NCBI RefSeq assembly: GCF_000718775.1
Contig: NZ_JOCB01000029.1
Location: 1 to 64,000, forward strand
From: Streptomyces sp. NRRL S-31
GTDB taxonomy: Bacteria; Actinomycetota; Actinomycetes; Streptomycetales; Streptomycetaceae
DNA: 64,000 nt
Direction of reading: 5' to 3'
This document shows positions 17,388-26,286 of the stretch, one piece after another. How positions within the stretch are numbered: position 1 is the first letter of the stretch; each line of letters begins with the position of its first letter. Below the pieces are notes generated by a model. The model did no database searches, was not told the DNA's origin, and worked only from the letters and a program-made list of their open reading frames with translations. The translations under genes and the position numbers were made by a program.

Positions 17388-19033
17388 CGGGCCACCGGAG
17401 CGGCGGCGCCGACCGGGGCGGCGGGGCGGCGGGCGCCGGAGGCGAGGTACTCCTCGTAGTAGGCGGAGAACAGCTCCGCCTCGTCGATTGCCCGGTCCAC
17501 GGGTTCCAGGTGGAGGCCGGGGCCGAGCCGGCCGGCCTCGCGGCAGAGCGTCTTGGCGGCGATCAGCGTGCCGGCCCGGTAGGCGTCGTAGCCGCGGTTG
17601 GCGATCCCCTCGTACTCGAAGAGGTTGAGCGAGCGGCCGTCGCCCAGCAGGGTGGCCGTGGTGCCCGAGGGCAGGGTGTGACGGACGCCGACCTGGGGGA
17701 TCACCGTGGACCGCAGCCCGTCGAAGCCCTCGCTGAGCAGGCTGAAGTCCTTGGTGGCGAAGCCCGCGAGGTACACGCCGTCGGGCAGCAGCGGCAGCAC
17801 GTCGGGGGTGAGGGCGAGTTCACCGGTGTTGCCGATGATCAGGAAGGGGGCGTGGGCGCCGAGCGCCTCGCCCGCGCTGGTGTACGTCTCGTACCCGTGC
17901 TCGGCGGCGGTGATCAGCGCCAGGATGTCCGTGTCCACCACGGCGACCCGGCAGCCCAGGGCGCGCAGCGCGTGCGCCACCCGGCCGCCCAGCGTGCCGT
18001 AGCCCAGCAGCAGCACGTGGCGGCCGATGAACTTCTCGCCGGGCAGTACGGCACGCAGCCGGCGTACGCAGGAGTCGGCTATCTCGTTGTAGCCGAGCAT
18101 GCTCTTCAGCCGGGAGCGCGCCATGTTCAGCACCGGGACGGTCAGTCCGCCGGGGGCGTTCGCGATGCGCTTCAGCCCGCTGACGGTCAGCTCGAGGGCG
18201 CCGTCGATGTGTTCGTCGAGGACGCCGTCGGCCCCGTACCCCTGCGCGAGGAGGCCGCCGTCGTCGATGACCAGCACCTTGCGGCCCGCCGCGTGGGCCT
18301 GGCGGACGAAGTCGTCCACCCGCTCGTTGACGGCGAGGGCGTACGCGCGCGCCGCGGTGTCGGCCGAGCCGTTGATCACCGAGTTGTCCAGGGTGTCGCT
18401 CCGGTAGCCGCGGTGCAGGAACCAGGCGTGGACCCGGTCGCGGTGCAGGGTCCGGTCGCCCTTGTTGAGTGCGAAGATCCACTCGGGGTCCATCCCGGCC
18501 CGTTCCATGCCGAGCAGGAAACCGACGCTGTTCTCCACGTAGTGGTCGCGGAAGACCAGCGCCCAGTCCCGGAAGGCCGGCTCCTCGGTGGCGTAGCGCG
18601 CGACCAGGGGCATGCCGCCGACGATGGAGTCGATCTCCGCCTCGGTGTAGCACCGGCCGCGCAGGGTCAGCGCCTCGACGAGGCGGTCGAAGACGGCCTC
18701 GGCCCTGCCGGTGAGCGGTCCCGCGGCGGTGAGCAGCACCTGCGTACGGCCGGCCGGCGGGTCGACGGGGTCGAGGGTGTCCGGGCCCGCGTCCGCGACC
18801 GGCCGGCTGCGCAGCTGCACCGGGGTGCCGTCCAGCTCGAACACCCGGTTGCCGGGTCCCTGTTCCGTGAGTTCCGGAAGTGGCACGCCCTCTCCGCGCA
18901 GCACCGAGCGAACGGTGGCGTCCACGTCCTGGAGTGTCATACGGCCGTCGAGGATCTCGTACCGGCCTGCGCCGGGGTATGCCGCGGTGCTCTCGTCGAC
19001 GACACCCAGGGATTCGCTGTCCGCAAAAGCCAT
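17384..19033 (-). CDS. Adenosylhomocysteinase-like NAD-binding protein
   Basis: The 549-residue product has an S-adenosylhomocysteine-hydrolase-type NAD domain. Residues about 335-440 hold GRHVLLLGYGTLGGRVAHAL, VAVVDTDILALITAAEHG and LIIGNTGE. An upstream part matches the family only loosely (NSVINGSADTAARAYALAV; VLVIDDGGLLAQGYG). The first 170 residues have no clear match. Housekeeping enzymes have about 430-480 residues and stricter motifs, so this is probably a paralogue recruited to another redox reaction using enzyme-bound NAD. The ATG at 19033 has an AGAAGAGG ribosome site. That ribosome site and start codon are duplicated, inverted, at 20031-20065. Confidence 0.75.
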   Translation of the reverse strand: MAFADSESLGVVDESTAAYPGAGRYEILDGRMTLQDVDATVRSVLRGEGVPLPELTEQGPGNRVFELDGTPVQLRSRPVADAGPDTLDPVDPPAGRTQVLLTAAGPLTGRAEAVFDRLVEALTLRGRCYTEAEIDSIVGGMPLVARYATEEPAFRDWALVFRDHYVENSVGFLLGMERAGMDPEWIFALNKGDRTLHRDRVHAWFLHRGYRSDTLDNSVINGSADTAARAYALAVNERVDDFVRQAHAAGRKVLVIDDGGLLAQGYGADGVLDEHIDGALELTVSGLKRIANAPGGLTVPVLNMARSRLKSMLGYNEIADSCVRRLRAVLPGEKFIGRHVLLLGYGTLGGRVAHALRALGCRVAVVDTDILALITAAEHGYETYTSAGEALGAHAPFLIIGNTGELALTPDVLPLLPDGVYLAGFATKDFSLLSEGFDGLRSTVIPQVGVRHTLPSGTTATLLGDGRSLNLFEYEGIANRGYDAYRAGTLIAAKTLCREAGRLGPGLHLEPVDRAIDEAELFSAYYEEYLASGARRPAAPVGAAAPVAR

Positions 19034-20065
19034 CGTCTCAACCTCTTCTCGTCGTGGATCGGGTCATCGGCCAGTGGTGACCGGGACGCCGGGGAGGGGC
19101 AGCCGGTGCCTCCTCGCGCGCGGCGGGGAACTGTGCGAGAACGGGATGCATGGATGTACGGGGGTGGTGGTGCGAGGGCCCGCGGGGACGAGGACGGAGG
19201 TGGGGGAAGGCGGCTCGCCCGTGGCTGGGCCGCACCAGGGCCCTCTCGCAACACCGCGAGCCTATGAAGATCGTCCTCCGCAGCCCCAGCCCCTACAGCC
19301 CCTATGACCCCCTGTGCGTACGGCGGTTGGGGGCGTGGCTGGTGGGTATGTGCGGGGGCCGGAAGGTACGGGCGGTGGTTCGGTGGGCGTGGGCGGGGGC
19401 CCAGGGGGTACCGACGGCGTACGACGGCCCGGCATGAGGCAGTCCGGCGCGCGGGGGCGGCGGCCCAGCGGGTACCCGTGTACGAGCGGAAGTTCGGCGG
19501 GCGGCGGCCCGACGCGGAGGCGACGAGCGACGGCACGGACAGCGGACCGCGGCCCGGCGCGGGAACGACGAGGCGGGGGGCAGCCCGGCAAGCGGGGGCA
19601 GCGGGCAACGGCCGAGCGGGCACGGACGGCGGGCGGCAAGCACAAGTGGCGTAGGGCAGCCCGGCGGGCACGGGCGGCATGTGGCGGGCGGACGGCGGGC
19701 GGCGCCCGGCGGGTGCGGGCGAAGTCGGACGGCCCAGCAGGCGCAGGCGGCGGGCGCGAACGGCGGGTGCAGGCAGCCGGCGTGAGGAGACGCCCGGCGC
19801 GTGGAGGCGCCGGGCGGACGGCGGCACGATCTCCGCCCGGTTCGCCCCTTTGTCTTCCGGTCCGTTCCACCGCTCGAGGGCGCAACAGGGGTTCGTAGGG
19901 GCCGTAGGGGCTGGGGCTGCGGAGGACGATCTTCATAGGCTCGCGGTGTCGGGGACGGCCCGGGCGTGGTCCGGCCTCCCGCATCGCGGTCCCGCCCCCA
20001 CTGTGACGGGGTGTCACCGCGGATCGACGGCCCGGTCCACGACGAGAAGAGGTTGAGACGATGGC
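19029..20065. repeat. Large nested inverted duplication between divergent operons
   Basis: Two pairs of inverted arms nest around 19.6 kb. The outer pair (19029-19063 and 20031-20065) matches at 34 of 35 positions and includes the ribosome site and ATG of the adenosylhomocysteinase-like gene. The inner pair (19251-19312 and 19888-19949) matches at about 59 of 62 positions. Each inner arm contains an ATG opening MKIVLRSPSPY. The copies then read SPYDPL on the plus strand (ATG 19264) and GPYEPL on the minus strand (ATG 19936). The ATG copied at 20061 opens only a 15-codon frame. The central 19320-19880 is T-poor, low-complexity and not convincingly coding. No transposase is present. Confidence 0.85.
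19264..19437 (+). CDS. Possible 57-residue peptide starting MKIVLRSPSPY
   Basis: The ATG at 19264 opens a 57-codon frame whose first 17 residues are MKIVLRSPSPYSPYDPL. The inverted copy on the minus strand (ATG 19936) encodes MKIVLRSPSPYGPYEPL, with one synonymous and two changed codons, and then diverges completely. Conservative Asp/Glu and small Ser/Gly changes are compatible with selection on a peptide, but three differences prove nothing. There is no strong ribosome site; GCGAGCC precedes the ATG. It might be a precursor peptide, a decayed N-terminus of a B12-binding radical SAM gene, or chance. Confidence 0.25.
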   Translation: MKIVLRSPSPYSPYDPLCVRRLGAWLVGMCGGRKVRAVVRWAWAGAQGVPTAYDGPA

Positions 20066-20465
20066 GTGGAGCCCGACCCGACCCGCGCGGCCCCCTCGGC
20101 GGCGCTGAACACCCCGGCCGACGGGCGTGCCGAACACCGGTGCCGGTGCCGGGACGACCACGCCGGCCGGCTCACGGGGCCGCACCCGGCAACGGCCGGA
20201 TCCGCACCGACCACCCACCGCTCCGTCCCCGCCGCCACACCGTGACCGCCGGTCACCCGGCGCCCGCGGACCGCGCCCGGGACCGGCCGGCCGTACCTCC
20301 GCGTGCCTCGGAGCGCGGCGGGCCTCCCCCGCACCCCTACGCGCACGCCCTCTTTCCCCACCCCCCTGGCGCGACCGCGGCGGGGCCGGGGGCGACCGGG
20401 TCCCCGCACCCGCGCCCCCGGGTCCCGCCCTTCGCGCGCCCCTGACCCCGCCCGGGAGTCCTCAT
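20066..20465. other. Leader region of the radical SAM operon
   Basis: Four hundred bases separate the inverted duplication from the radical SAM start. The DNA is C-rich on the plus strand and very GC-rich. I see no second gene; long open frames here are compositional. It should contain the promoter of the 20466-24535 operon. Confidence 0.4.
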
Positions 20466-21734
20466 ATGACCCAGGTCTGCTTCGCCGTTCCCGACGACGA
20501 GTTCGAGCGTGACTTCCTCCAGCTGCCCCTCGACGTGGCCAACGCCTGCGCCGCCCTGCGCGCCGAGGGCATCGGCGTGTCCGTCTGGGACAACCGCCTC
20601 ACCGACACCCCGCCCGAGACCGGCCCGGACCCCGACATCGTGGTCGTGGTCACCGCCATCGCCGACCGCGCCCAGTGCTACCCCCTGGTGCTGGACCCGG
20701 TCAGGGCGCTGGTGGACCGGGTCCGCCGGCAGTGGCCGCAGGCGACCGTGCTGGCCTGCGGGCCGCACGCCACCCACCTGCCCGAAGCCACCCGGAGTGA
20801 GCTGGGGGTCGACTTCGTGGCGCGCGGCGAGGTCGACTCCGCGGCCATCCAGGCGGTGCGCGACCTGGTCGCCGGCCGGCCCGGACTGCCGGTGCTGCCG
20901 CTGGTGGACAGCTATCCGCAGCTCAGCACCGAGCAGTGGCCGCTGCCCGCGTACGACCTGTTCGACCTCGGCTCCTACACCGCCGAGGTGTTCATGGACG
21001 GGCAGGTGCGCCGCGGCTCGTGCGGCATGGTGCTCGGGGTGCGCGGCTGCACCTACGGCTGCACCTTCTGCCATCTGCCGTTCGGCACCCGGATGCGCCC
21101 GCAGCCCGTCGAGCGCACCCTCGCGGAGATCGCGGCCATGCGGGAGCGCGACGTCGACTTCGTCTTCTTCCTGGACTACGTCTTCGGACTGCACCCCACC
21201 TTCTACCAGGACCTGTGCCGGGGTCTGATGGGACAGGGCGTCGGCTGGACGGGCCAGAGCCGCGCCGAGGTGGTGCTGCGCACGGACGTGGAGCAGTGGG
21301 CGGCGGCCGGCTGCAAGGGCATGTGGCTCGGCGCCGAGTCCCCGGGGATCGCCGACACACCGGTCGGCAAGCGGGTCAAGCCCGGGGTGACCGACGCGGC
21401 GGTGCGCAGGCTCCAGGACGCGGGGATCACGCCGTTCGCCTTCCTCCTCATCGGCCTGCCCGACGACCCCGCCTGCCAGAGCGGGGAGCTGCTGGAGTGG
21501 GCGGCGACCCTGCCCGGCTACTTCGGGCTCAACCAGCTCTTCCTGCGTCCCGGCACCAAGCTGTACGACCAGTTGGCGCCCCGCTACAACGACGGCAGGA
21601 TGCCGCGCACCTGGGCCGAGGTGGAGGCCGTGACCCGGCGCTACCGGGAGAGCTACCCGGTGGACCTGGACGAACTCTGGGGCCGGCTGACGCGGCTGCC
21701 CAACTACCTCGGCAACGCCATGGCGGCGCTGTGA
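20466..21734 (+). CDS. B12-binding-domain radical SAM enzyme
   Basis: The 422-residue product starts with a cobalamin-binding-like Rossmann domain (residues about 1-150, VVVVTAIADRAQCYPLVLD and ACGPHATHLPEA). The radical SAM domain follows, with the [4Fe-4S]-binding CTYGCTFC motif near residue 197. Downstream lie a WTGQSRAEVVLRTD strand and a GAESPG turn that normally bind SAM. Enzymes of this class methylate unactivated carbons or phosphorus, or rearrange carbon skeletons. The ATG at 20466 has a CGGGAG ribosome site. It is the first gene of a plus-strand operon diverging from the adenosylhomocysteinase-like operon. The substrate is unknown. Confidence 0.85.
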   Translation: MTQVCFAVPDDEFERDFLQLPLDVANACAALRAEGIGVSVWDNRLTDTPPETGPDPDIVVVVTAIADRAQCYPLVLDPVRALVDRVRRQWPQATVLACGPHATHLPEATRSELGVDFVARGEVDSAAIQAVRDLVAGRPGLPVLPLVDSYPQLSTEQWPLPAYDLFDLGSYTAEVFMDGQVRRGSCGMVLGVRGCTYGCTFCHLPFGTRMRPQPVERTLAEIAAMRERDVDFVFFLDYVFGLHPTFYQDLCRGLMGQGVGWTGQSRAEVVLRTDVEQWAAAGCKGMWLGAESPGIADTPVGKRVKPGVTDAAVRRLQDAGITPFAFLLIGLPDDPACQSGELLEWAATLPGYFGLNQLFLRPGTKLYDQLAPRYNDGRMPRTWAEVEAVTRRYRESYPVDLDELWGRLTRLPNYLGNAMAAL

Positions 21735-21861
21735 CGGGTGGAACACACCGTGGTCCGCGCCGGTGTCCGTGCCGGCTTCCGCGCGGCAGCAGCGGTCATG
21801 CCGTCCTGCGCGTGATCCGCCGGACCGGCGGGTCCGGGCACCGCCCGGAGGCCGCACAGCG

Positions 21862-23157
21862 ATGAGCACGGCACCATCGGCACCATCGGCACCGCCCCGG
21901 CCGGGCCGGCTGAGCACGGCGCTCGGACTGCCCCGGCTGAGCGGGCAGCGGCTCCTGCTGGCCGCCGTGGTGATCGACAGCGCGGGCAGCGGCCTCGCCG
22001 TGCCCTTCCTGCTGCTCTACCTGACCCGGCAGGACCACCTGACGGCGGCCACCGCCGGTACGGTGCTGACGGTGGCCGGGGCCGCCGCCCTGGCCGCGGG
22101 ACCGCTGTCCGGGCCGCTGATCGACCGGTGGGGCCCGGGCCGGCTGGTCCAGGCGGCCCACGTACTGCGCGCGACGGCGTTCCTCGGCTACCTGACGGCC
22201 GGCTCGCCGCCGGCCGTACTGGCCCTGGCCACGCTCGCCGCGCTGGGGGACAACCTGTTCTGGCCCGCCAACCGGGCGTTCCTCGCCCGCCGTTGCCCGC
22301 CCGGTGAGCTGCTCCGCTGGTACGGCCTCGAACGCACCCTGCGCAACGTCGGGCTGGCGGCCGGCGGGCTCGCGGCGGGCTTCCTGGCGGGGTCCGGCCT
22401 GACCGGGCTGCGGCTGCTGATGGCGGGGAACGCGGTCAGCTACGCCCTCGCCACGGTCCTGATCGCCCTGCTGCCGACCGCCGCCGGGCGCCCCTCCCCC
22501 GACCCGGCGCCGGTGGCGCCCGGGGCCCGTCCGGCCGCGCCCCGGCCCGACGGCGCGTACGTCACCATGGTGGCGGCCAACACGCTGCTGGTGCTGGTCT
22601 GCGTGGCGCTCCCGGTGCTCGTGCCGCTCTACGTCGTCCAGCAGCTCCACCAGCCCTCCTGGGTGGTCGGCGCGGTGTTCGCGCTGAACACCATGCTGGT
22701 GACGGCGGGTCAGACGCTGGTGGTGCGGCACGTGGAACGGCGCGAGTACCTGCGCACCCTCCAGTGGGCGGCCGTGCTGTGGTCCGCGGCGGCCGTGCTG
22801 TTCGGCGCGGTGAGCGGGCTGCCGGGTACGGCGGTGCTGCCGCTGCTCGCGGCAGCGGTGCTGGTGTTCACGGCGGCGGAGCTGATGCACGCCCCGACCA
22901 GCGACGCGGTGGCCGTCCGCATGGCCCCCGCCGACCGGCCCGGCAGACACCTGGGCCTGCACCAGCTGTCCTGGGGGGTCGGCTCCGCGCTCGCCCCGTG
23001 GCTGCTGACCGGGGCGCTGACGCTGGGCCCCTGGTGGCCGTGGGCCCTGCTGGCCGTCGGCGGGCTGTCGGCCGCCGTCGCGCTGGCCGCCGTCCGCCGC
23101 GCCGTCGGCCGGGTGCTCCCGGACGGGGACGGCTCCGGCACCGGCCCCGGGAAGTGA
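21862..23157 (+). CDS. MFS transporter, probable exporter
   Basis: The 431-residue product is a 12-helix-type major facilitator. The loop between helices 2 and 3 carries GPLIDRWGPGRLVQ, the usual loop motif. A charged segment between helices 6 and 7 is rich in Pro and Ala. The gene lies 127 bases after the radical SAM gene and 25 bases before the unknown gene at 23183, so all three are probably co-transcribed. In this context it may export the product of the locus or provide self-resistance. The ATG at 21862 was chosen because the in-frame upstream extension is Arg/Pro-rich and lacks a ribosome site. Confidence 0.85.
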   Translation: MSTAPSAPSAPPRPGRLSTALGLPRLSGQRLLLAAVVIDSAGSGLAVPFLLLYLTRQDHLTAATAGTVLTVAGAAALAAGPLSGPLIDRWGPGRLVQAAHVLRATAFLGYLTAGSPPAVLALATLAALGDNLFWPANRAFLARRCPPGELLRWYGLERTLRNVGLAAGGLAAGFLAGSGLTGLRLLMAGNAVSYALATVLIALLPTAAGRPSPDPAPVAPGARPAAPRPDGAYVTMVAANTLLVLVCVALPVLVPLYVVQQLHQPSWVVGAVFALNTMLVTAGQTLVVRHVERREYLRTLQWAAVLWSAAAVLFGAVSGLPGTAVLPLLAAAVLVFTAAELMHAPTSDAVAVRMAPADRPGRHLGLHQLSWGVGSALAPWLLTGALTLGPWWPWALLAVGGLSAAVALAAVRRAVGRVLPDGDGSGTGPGK

Positions 23158-23182
23158 GGGCACGTAAGGGAGGACGTACGGG

Positions 23183-24535
23183 ATGACGAGCCGGAGAGAC
23201 GAGAGGAAGACCGAGAAGATGGCCGATGCGACGGCCGGTGCGACGGCCGATGAGGTGACGTTCTGGGACTACTCCAGGTCCCAGGCGCTCAGCCGCTACA
23301 ACGGTATGAGGCTCGGCGTGCGGGAGCTGGCGGAGCTGTGCGGCGTCCGCAGGGCCGCTGAGGCGGTCGACGTACAGCTCCCTTCGCCGGACGAGATGGC
23401 GGGCATCCATCCGCTGGCGCTCAAGCGGCCCCGCCGGTGGGAGGCGGCGATCGGCGCGGCGATCTACGCCGGCAGCGGTCAGGTCGCCGCGCGGCAGGAG
23501 ATCATCAAGGCGAGGGAACTGCTGGACCGGCTGTCGAAGGCCGACCGGAGTGCCTTGACCGTGCCGCGCCTGCTGGCGCTGGTCCCCACCATGGTCGCCG
23601 GGTTCCGCTTCAGCCGGCGGAGCGAGACGTTCAACCCGGAGTCGAACCGCTACCTGGAGGGTGCGCGCTTCCTCTCGGTGCTGCTGACGGACCGGCCGGC
23701 CCTCGACGTGGAGATCGGTCTGTGCGCGCACCGGGCGGGGGTGAGCGACCCGGTCCTGCCCGAGCACGTCAGCCCGTCGGGGTCGAGCCGCATGGTGGCG
23801 TTCGTCGCGGCGCTGCTGGACAACTCGCTCGCGCGCAAGCGGACGGTCAACGTGTCCCAGCAGACGGCGACCGACCGGGCCGCCGCCACGGTGAACTCCA
23901 TCGTCTTCACCCGGTACGCGGCCGAGGGCCGGGTGGAGCACCTGCTGCGCGTCGTCGACCAGCACGCGGACGACATACGTTCGCTGCTGGCGCGGCACGA
24001 CGCCGTCTCTGCCACGGACTTCCGGTTCACCCCGCTCGACCCCTTCAGCGAGGCGGTCGAGCGGGACATGGACGAGGTGTTCGGCGCCGACTGGTCCGGT
24101 CCGCCGGCCGAGCCGCTGTGGCGCGGCGGGGGCACGCTGGACCGGGCCGTCGAGGCGGCCAAGGGGAAGATGGCACGGTTCATGCGGGACGAGCCGCTCG
24201 ACATCGACCGTCTGCTCAGACTGCACAAGGACTCCGAACATCCCAGCGAGCGCGGTGTGTCGGCGCTGCGCTGGTTCGACCGGCACCAGCGGCAACCGCT
24301 TGAGGTCCGGGCCCGCTACGACGTCGCCTTCCACCACCGGCTGGCGCTGACCACCCTGCGCAAGGACGGCGTCGGCATCGGGATGGAGCGGGGGTGGGAC
24401 GAGTACCAGTGGCTGGCGTGGAGCGCGGCGTACGGCTCGCCCCGGACGGCGATGCCCCTGCTCTACGCCCGGAGTTCGACCGAGCCCGCGAGCCACGTCT
24501 CCCTGCGCAGCTTCAACCTCCGGCAGTTCTGGTGA
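23183..24535 (+). CDS. Unknown 450-residue cytoplasmic protein
   Basis: I cannot place this protein in a named family. It has no signal peptide and no membrane helix. It is mixed alpha/beta and largely helical. Local stretches that might be diagnostic are FWDYSRSQALSRYNGMRLG (about 28-46), SQQTATDRAAATVNSIVFTRY (quoted in part: QQTATDRAAATVNSIVF), and a C-terminal EYQWLAWSAAYGSP. Many His/Arg/Asp residues cluster in the C-terminal third (RWFDRHQRQPLEVRARYD; VAFHHRLALTTLRKDG), which could form an active site. It is the last gene of the radical SAM-MFS operon, so it is likely to be a pathway enzyme. Confidence 0.75.
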   Translation: MTSRRDERKTEKMADATAGATADEVTFWDYSRSQALSRYNGMRLGVRELAELCGVRRAAEAVDVQLPSPDEMAGIHPLALKRPRRWEAAIGAAIYAGSGQVAARQEIIKARELLDRLSKADRSALTVPRLLALVPTMVAGFRFSRRSETFNPESNRYLEGARFLSVLLTDRPALDVEIGLCAHRAGVSDPVLPEHVSPSGSSRMVAFVAALLDNSLARKRTVNVSQQTATDRAAATVNSIVFTRYAAEGRVEHLLRVVDQHADDIRSLLARHDAVSATDFRFTPLDPFSEAVERDMDEVFGADWSGPPAEPLWRGGGTLDRAVEAAKGKMARFMRDEPLDIDRLLRLHKDSEHPSERGVSALRWFDRHQRQPLEVRARYDVAFHHRLALTTLRKDGVGIGMERGWDEYQWLAWSAAYGSPRTAMPLLYARSSTEPASHVSLRSFNLRQFW

Positions 24536-24680
24536 GACGGTGGGCGCACGGACCGTCCGTTCGGGCCGACTCGGCACGAACGGGTGCGGGCGGGCGACGA
24601 AAGCGGCCTGGAACAGGCGAGCGACAGAGTAGTGTCGCGCCGGATCACTTCACATGTATCCGTACTCGGACTTGGATTTC

Positions 24681-26072
24681 ATGAACGATATCGCAGCGGA
24701 AACGCGCACCGGTTCCTTCGTCCCGGCCGGACAGCCCCGGAACCGAAGGGTGGGGCGGAGCCGCGCGGGTCTCCGGCGCAGCGTCGTACTGGCGTTGGCG
24801 GTTCCCGTCGTCTCGGCCGCGCTGGCCGCACCCTCGGCCTTCGCCGCCGGCACCGGCACCGGCACCGGCACCACGGCAGCGGCCGGCGTCGGCGCGTCCG
24901 GCCACACGTATCCGGCCGGCCCGGGCGACCAGCAGCTGGTCGCGAACCTGGACGCCCGGGTGCTCGACCAGCGGCTCGGTTCCGACGTGGGCGGCGTGGT
25001 CCTCGACGCCGACTCCGGCAGCACCGTCTGGGACCACAACGGCTCCACCGCGCTGATGCCGGCCTCCAACGTCAAGCTGGCCACGGCGACCGCCGCCCTG
25101 ACCGTGCTGGGCCCCGAGCACCGGTTCACCACCGGGGTCGTCTACGGCGACGGCACCCTGACCCTCGTCGGAGGCGGCGACCGCACCCTCGGCAGCGACG
25201 GCCTGGCCGAGCTGGCGAAGACGGCGGTCGCCGGGCTGAAGGAGGCGGGCCTGAGCACGGTGAAGGTCGCCGTGGACGACAGCCTCTTCCCCGAACCGAC
25301 CCTGGCCGACGGCTGGAACGAGGGCTACTACCCGGACAGCGTCGCCCCGGTCCGGGCCCTCGTCGTCGACGGCCGTGGTGTCCAGGACACCTCCATCGAC
25401 GCCGGGCAGACCTTCGCCGGGCTGCTCGCCGAGAACGGCATCACCGTCGACGGCGACGTCACGCGCGGCGCGGCACGGCGCACCGATACGCCGCTCGCGC
25501 ACCACAGCTCGGCACCGCTGGCGGACATCGTCAGGAAGATGCTCAAGACCAGCGACAACAACATCGCCGAGACCCTGCTGCGGACCACGGCCCTGGGAGC
25601 GGGACGGCCCGCCACCTTCGAGGGCGGCACCGAGGTCGTACGCCAGGTGCTCAGCCGGCGCTACGGCGTCTCCCTCCAGAACTTCGTGATCCACGACGGC
25701 AGCGGGCTGTCCCGCACCGACCGCATCCCGGCGGCCACCCTCGCGCAGATCCTCGAACTGCTCACCGAGCCCCGCCACGCGCGGCTCCTGGGCTCCATCC
25801 TGGACGGCCTGCCGGTCGCCGGTGAGGCGGGCAGCACCCTGGGCCCGGAGTGGGGCCGGTTCGACGACCCGAACTCCCGGTGCGCGGTGGGCAAGGTGCG
25901 GGCGAAGACCGGCACCCTCACCGGTGCCATCGCCCTGAGCGGTCTGACCCGGAGCGAGGACGGCGAGTGGCGGGTGTTCTCCTTCATCGAGAACGGCTCG
26001 ACGGCCGCCCCCGGCGACATCAAGGACGCGATGGACGGCCTGGCCGCGACCGTGAACGGCTGCTGGGCATAG
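24681..26072 (+). CDS. dacB: D-alanyl-D-alanine carboxypeptidase / PBP4 family
   Basis: This exported S13-family penicillin-binding protein trims or cleaves peptidoglycan stem peptides. The active-site triad is clear: SNVK (SxxK) in LMPASNVKLATA near residue 125, SDNN (SxN) in KTSDNNIAETLL, and KTG in VRAKTGTLTGAI near the C-terminus. A basic region followed by VVLALAVPVVSAALAAPSAFA, cleaved after AFA, forms the signal peptide. The start at 24681 has a GGA-type site; an ATG nine codons earlier (24654) is also possible. A terminator follows the gene. Confidence 0.9.
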   Translation: MNDIAAETRTGSFVPAGQPRNRRVGRSRAGLRRSVVLALAVPVVSAALAAPSAFAAGTGTGTGTTAAAGVGASGHTYPAGPGDQQLVANLDARVLDQRLGSDVGGVVLDADSGSTVWDHNGSTALMPASNVKLATATAALTVLGPEHRFTTGVVYGDGTLTLVGGGDRTLGSDGLAELAKTAVAGLKEAGLSTVKVAVDDSLFPEPTLADGWNEGYYPDSVAPVRALVVDGRGVQDTSIDAGQTFAGLLAENGITVDGDVTRGAARRTDTPLAHHSSAPLADIVRKMLKTSDNNIAETLLRTTALGAGRPATFEGGTEVVRQVLSRRYGVSLQNFVIHDGSGLSRTDRIPAATLAQILELLTEPRHARLLGSILDGLPVAGEAGSTLGPEWGRFDDPNSRCAVGKVRAKTGTLTGAIALSGLTRSEDGEWRVFSFIENGSTAAPGDIKDAMDGLAATVNGCWA

Positions 26073-26092
26073 GGGCGTAGGGCGACCGCCCG

Positions 26093-26126
26093 GGGCGCCG
26101 TCCGCTCGTGAGGCCGGACGGCGCCC
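26093..26126. terminator. Hairpin terminator after the PBP4 gene
   Basis: Twelve-base perfect arms (26093-26104 and 26115-26126) with a 10-base loop lie 20 bases past the stop codon. Confidence 0.75.
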
Positions 26127-26286
26127 TCCACCCCGGGACCGGTTGAACCGCGCTCAACAGGTGTGACCGGCGTGGCAAGCTGCGTGTCACAACGGGTCCG
26201 TCCGCGGCCTTCACCGCGGTGCCGGGAGCAGCGCGCCGCGGACCGCCCGGTCCGCCTGCCCCGGCCCGCCCGGGAGGAGAACCCCC

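Noticed and set aside
19262..19936. Long minus-strand frame starting MKIVLRSPSPYGPYEPL
   Set aside because: After the first 17 residues it is an Arg/Pro-rich translation of the low-complexity spacer. Only the short conserved start may be meaningful.
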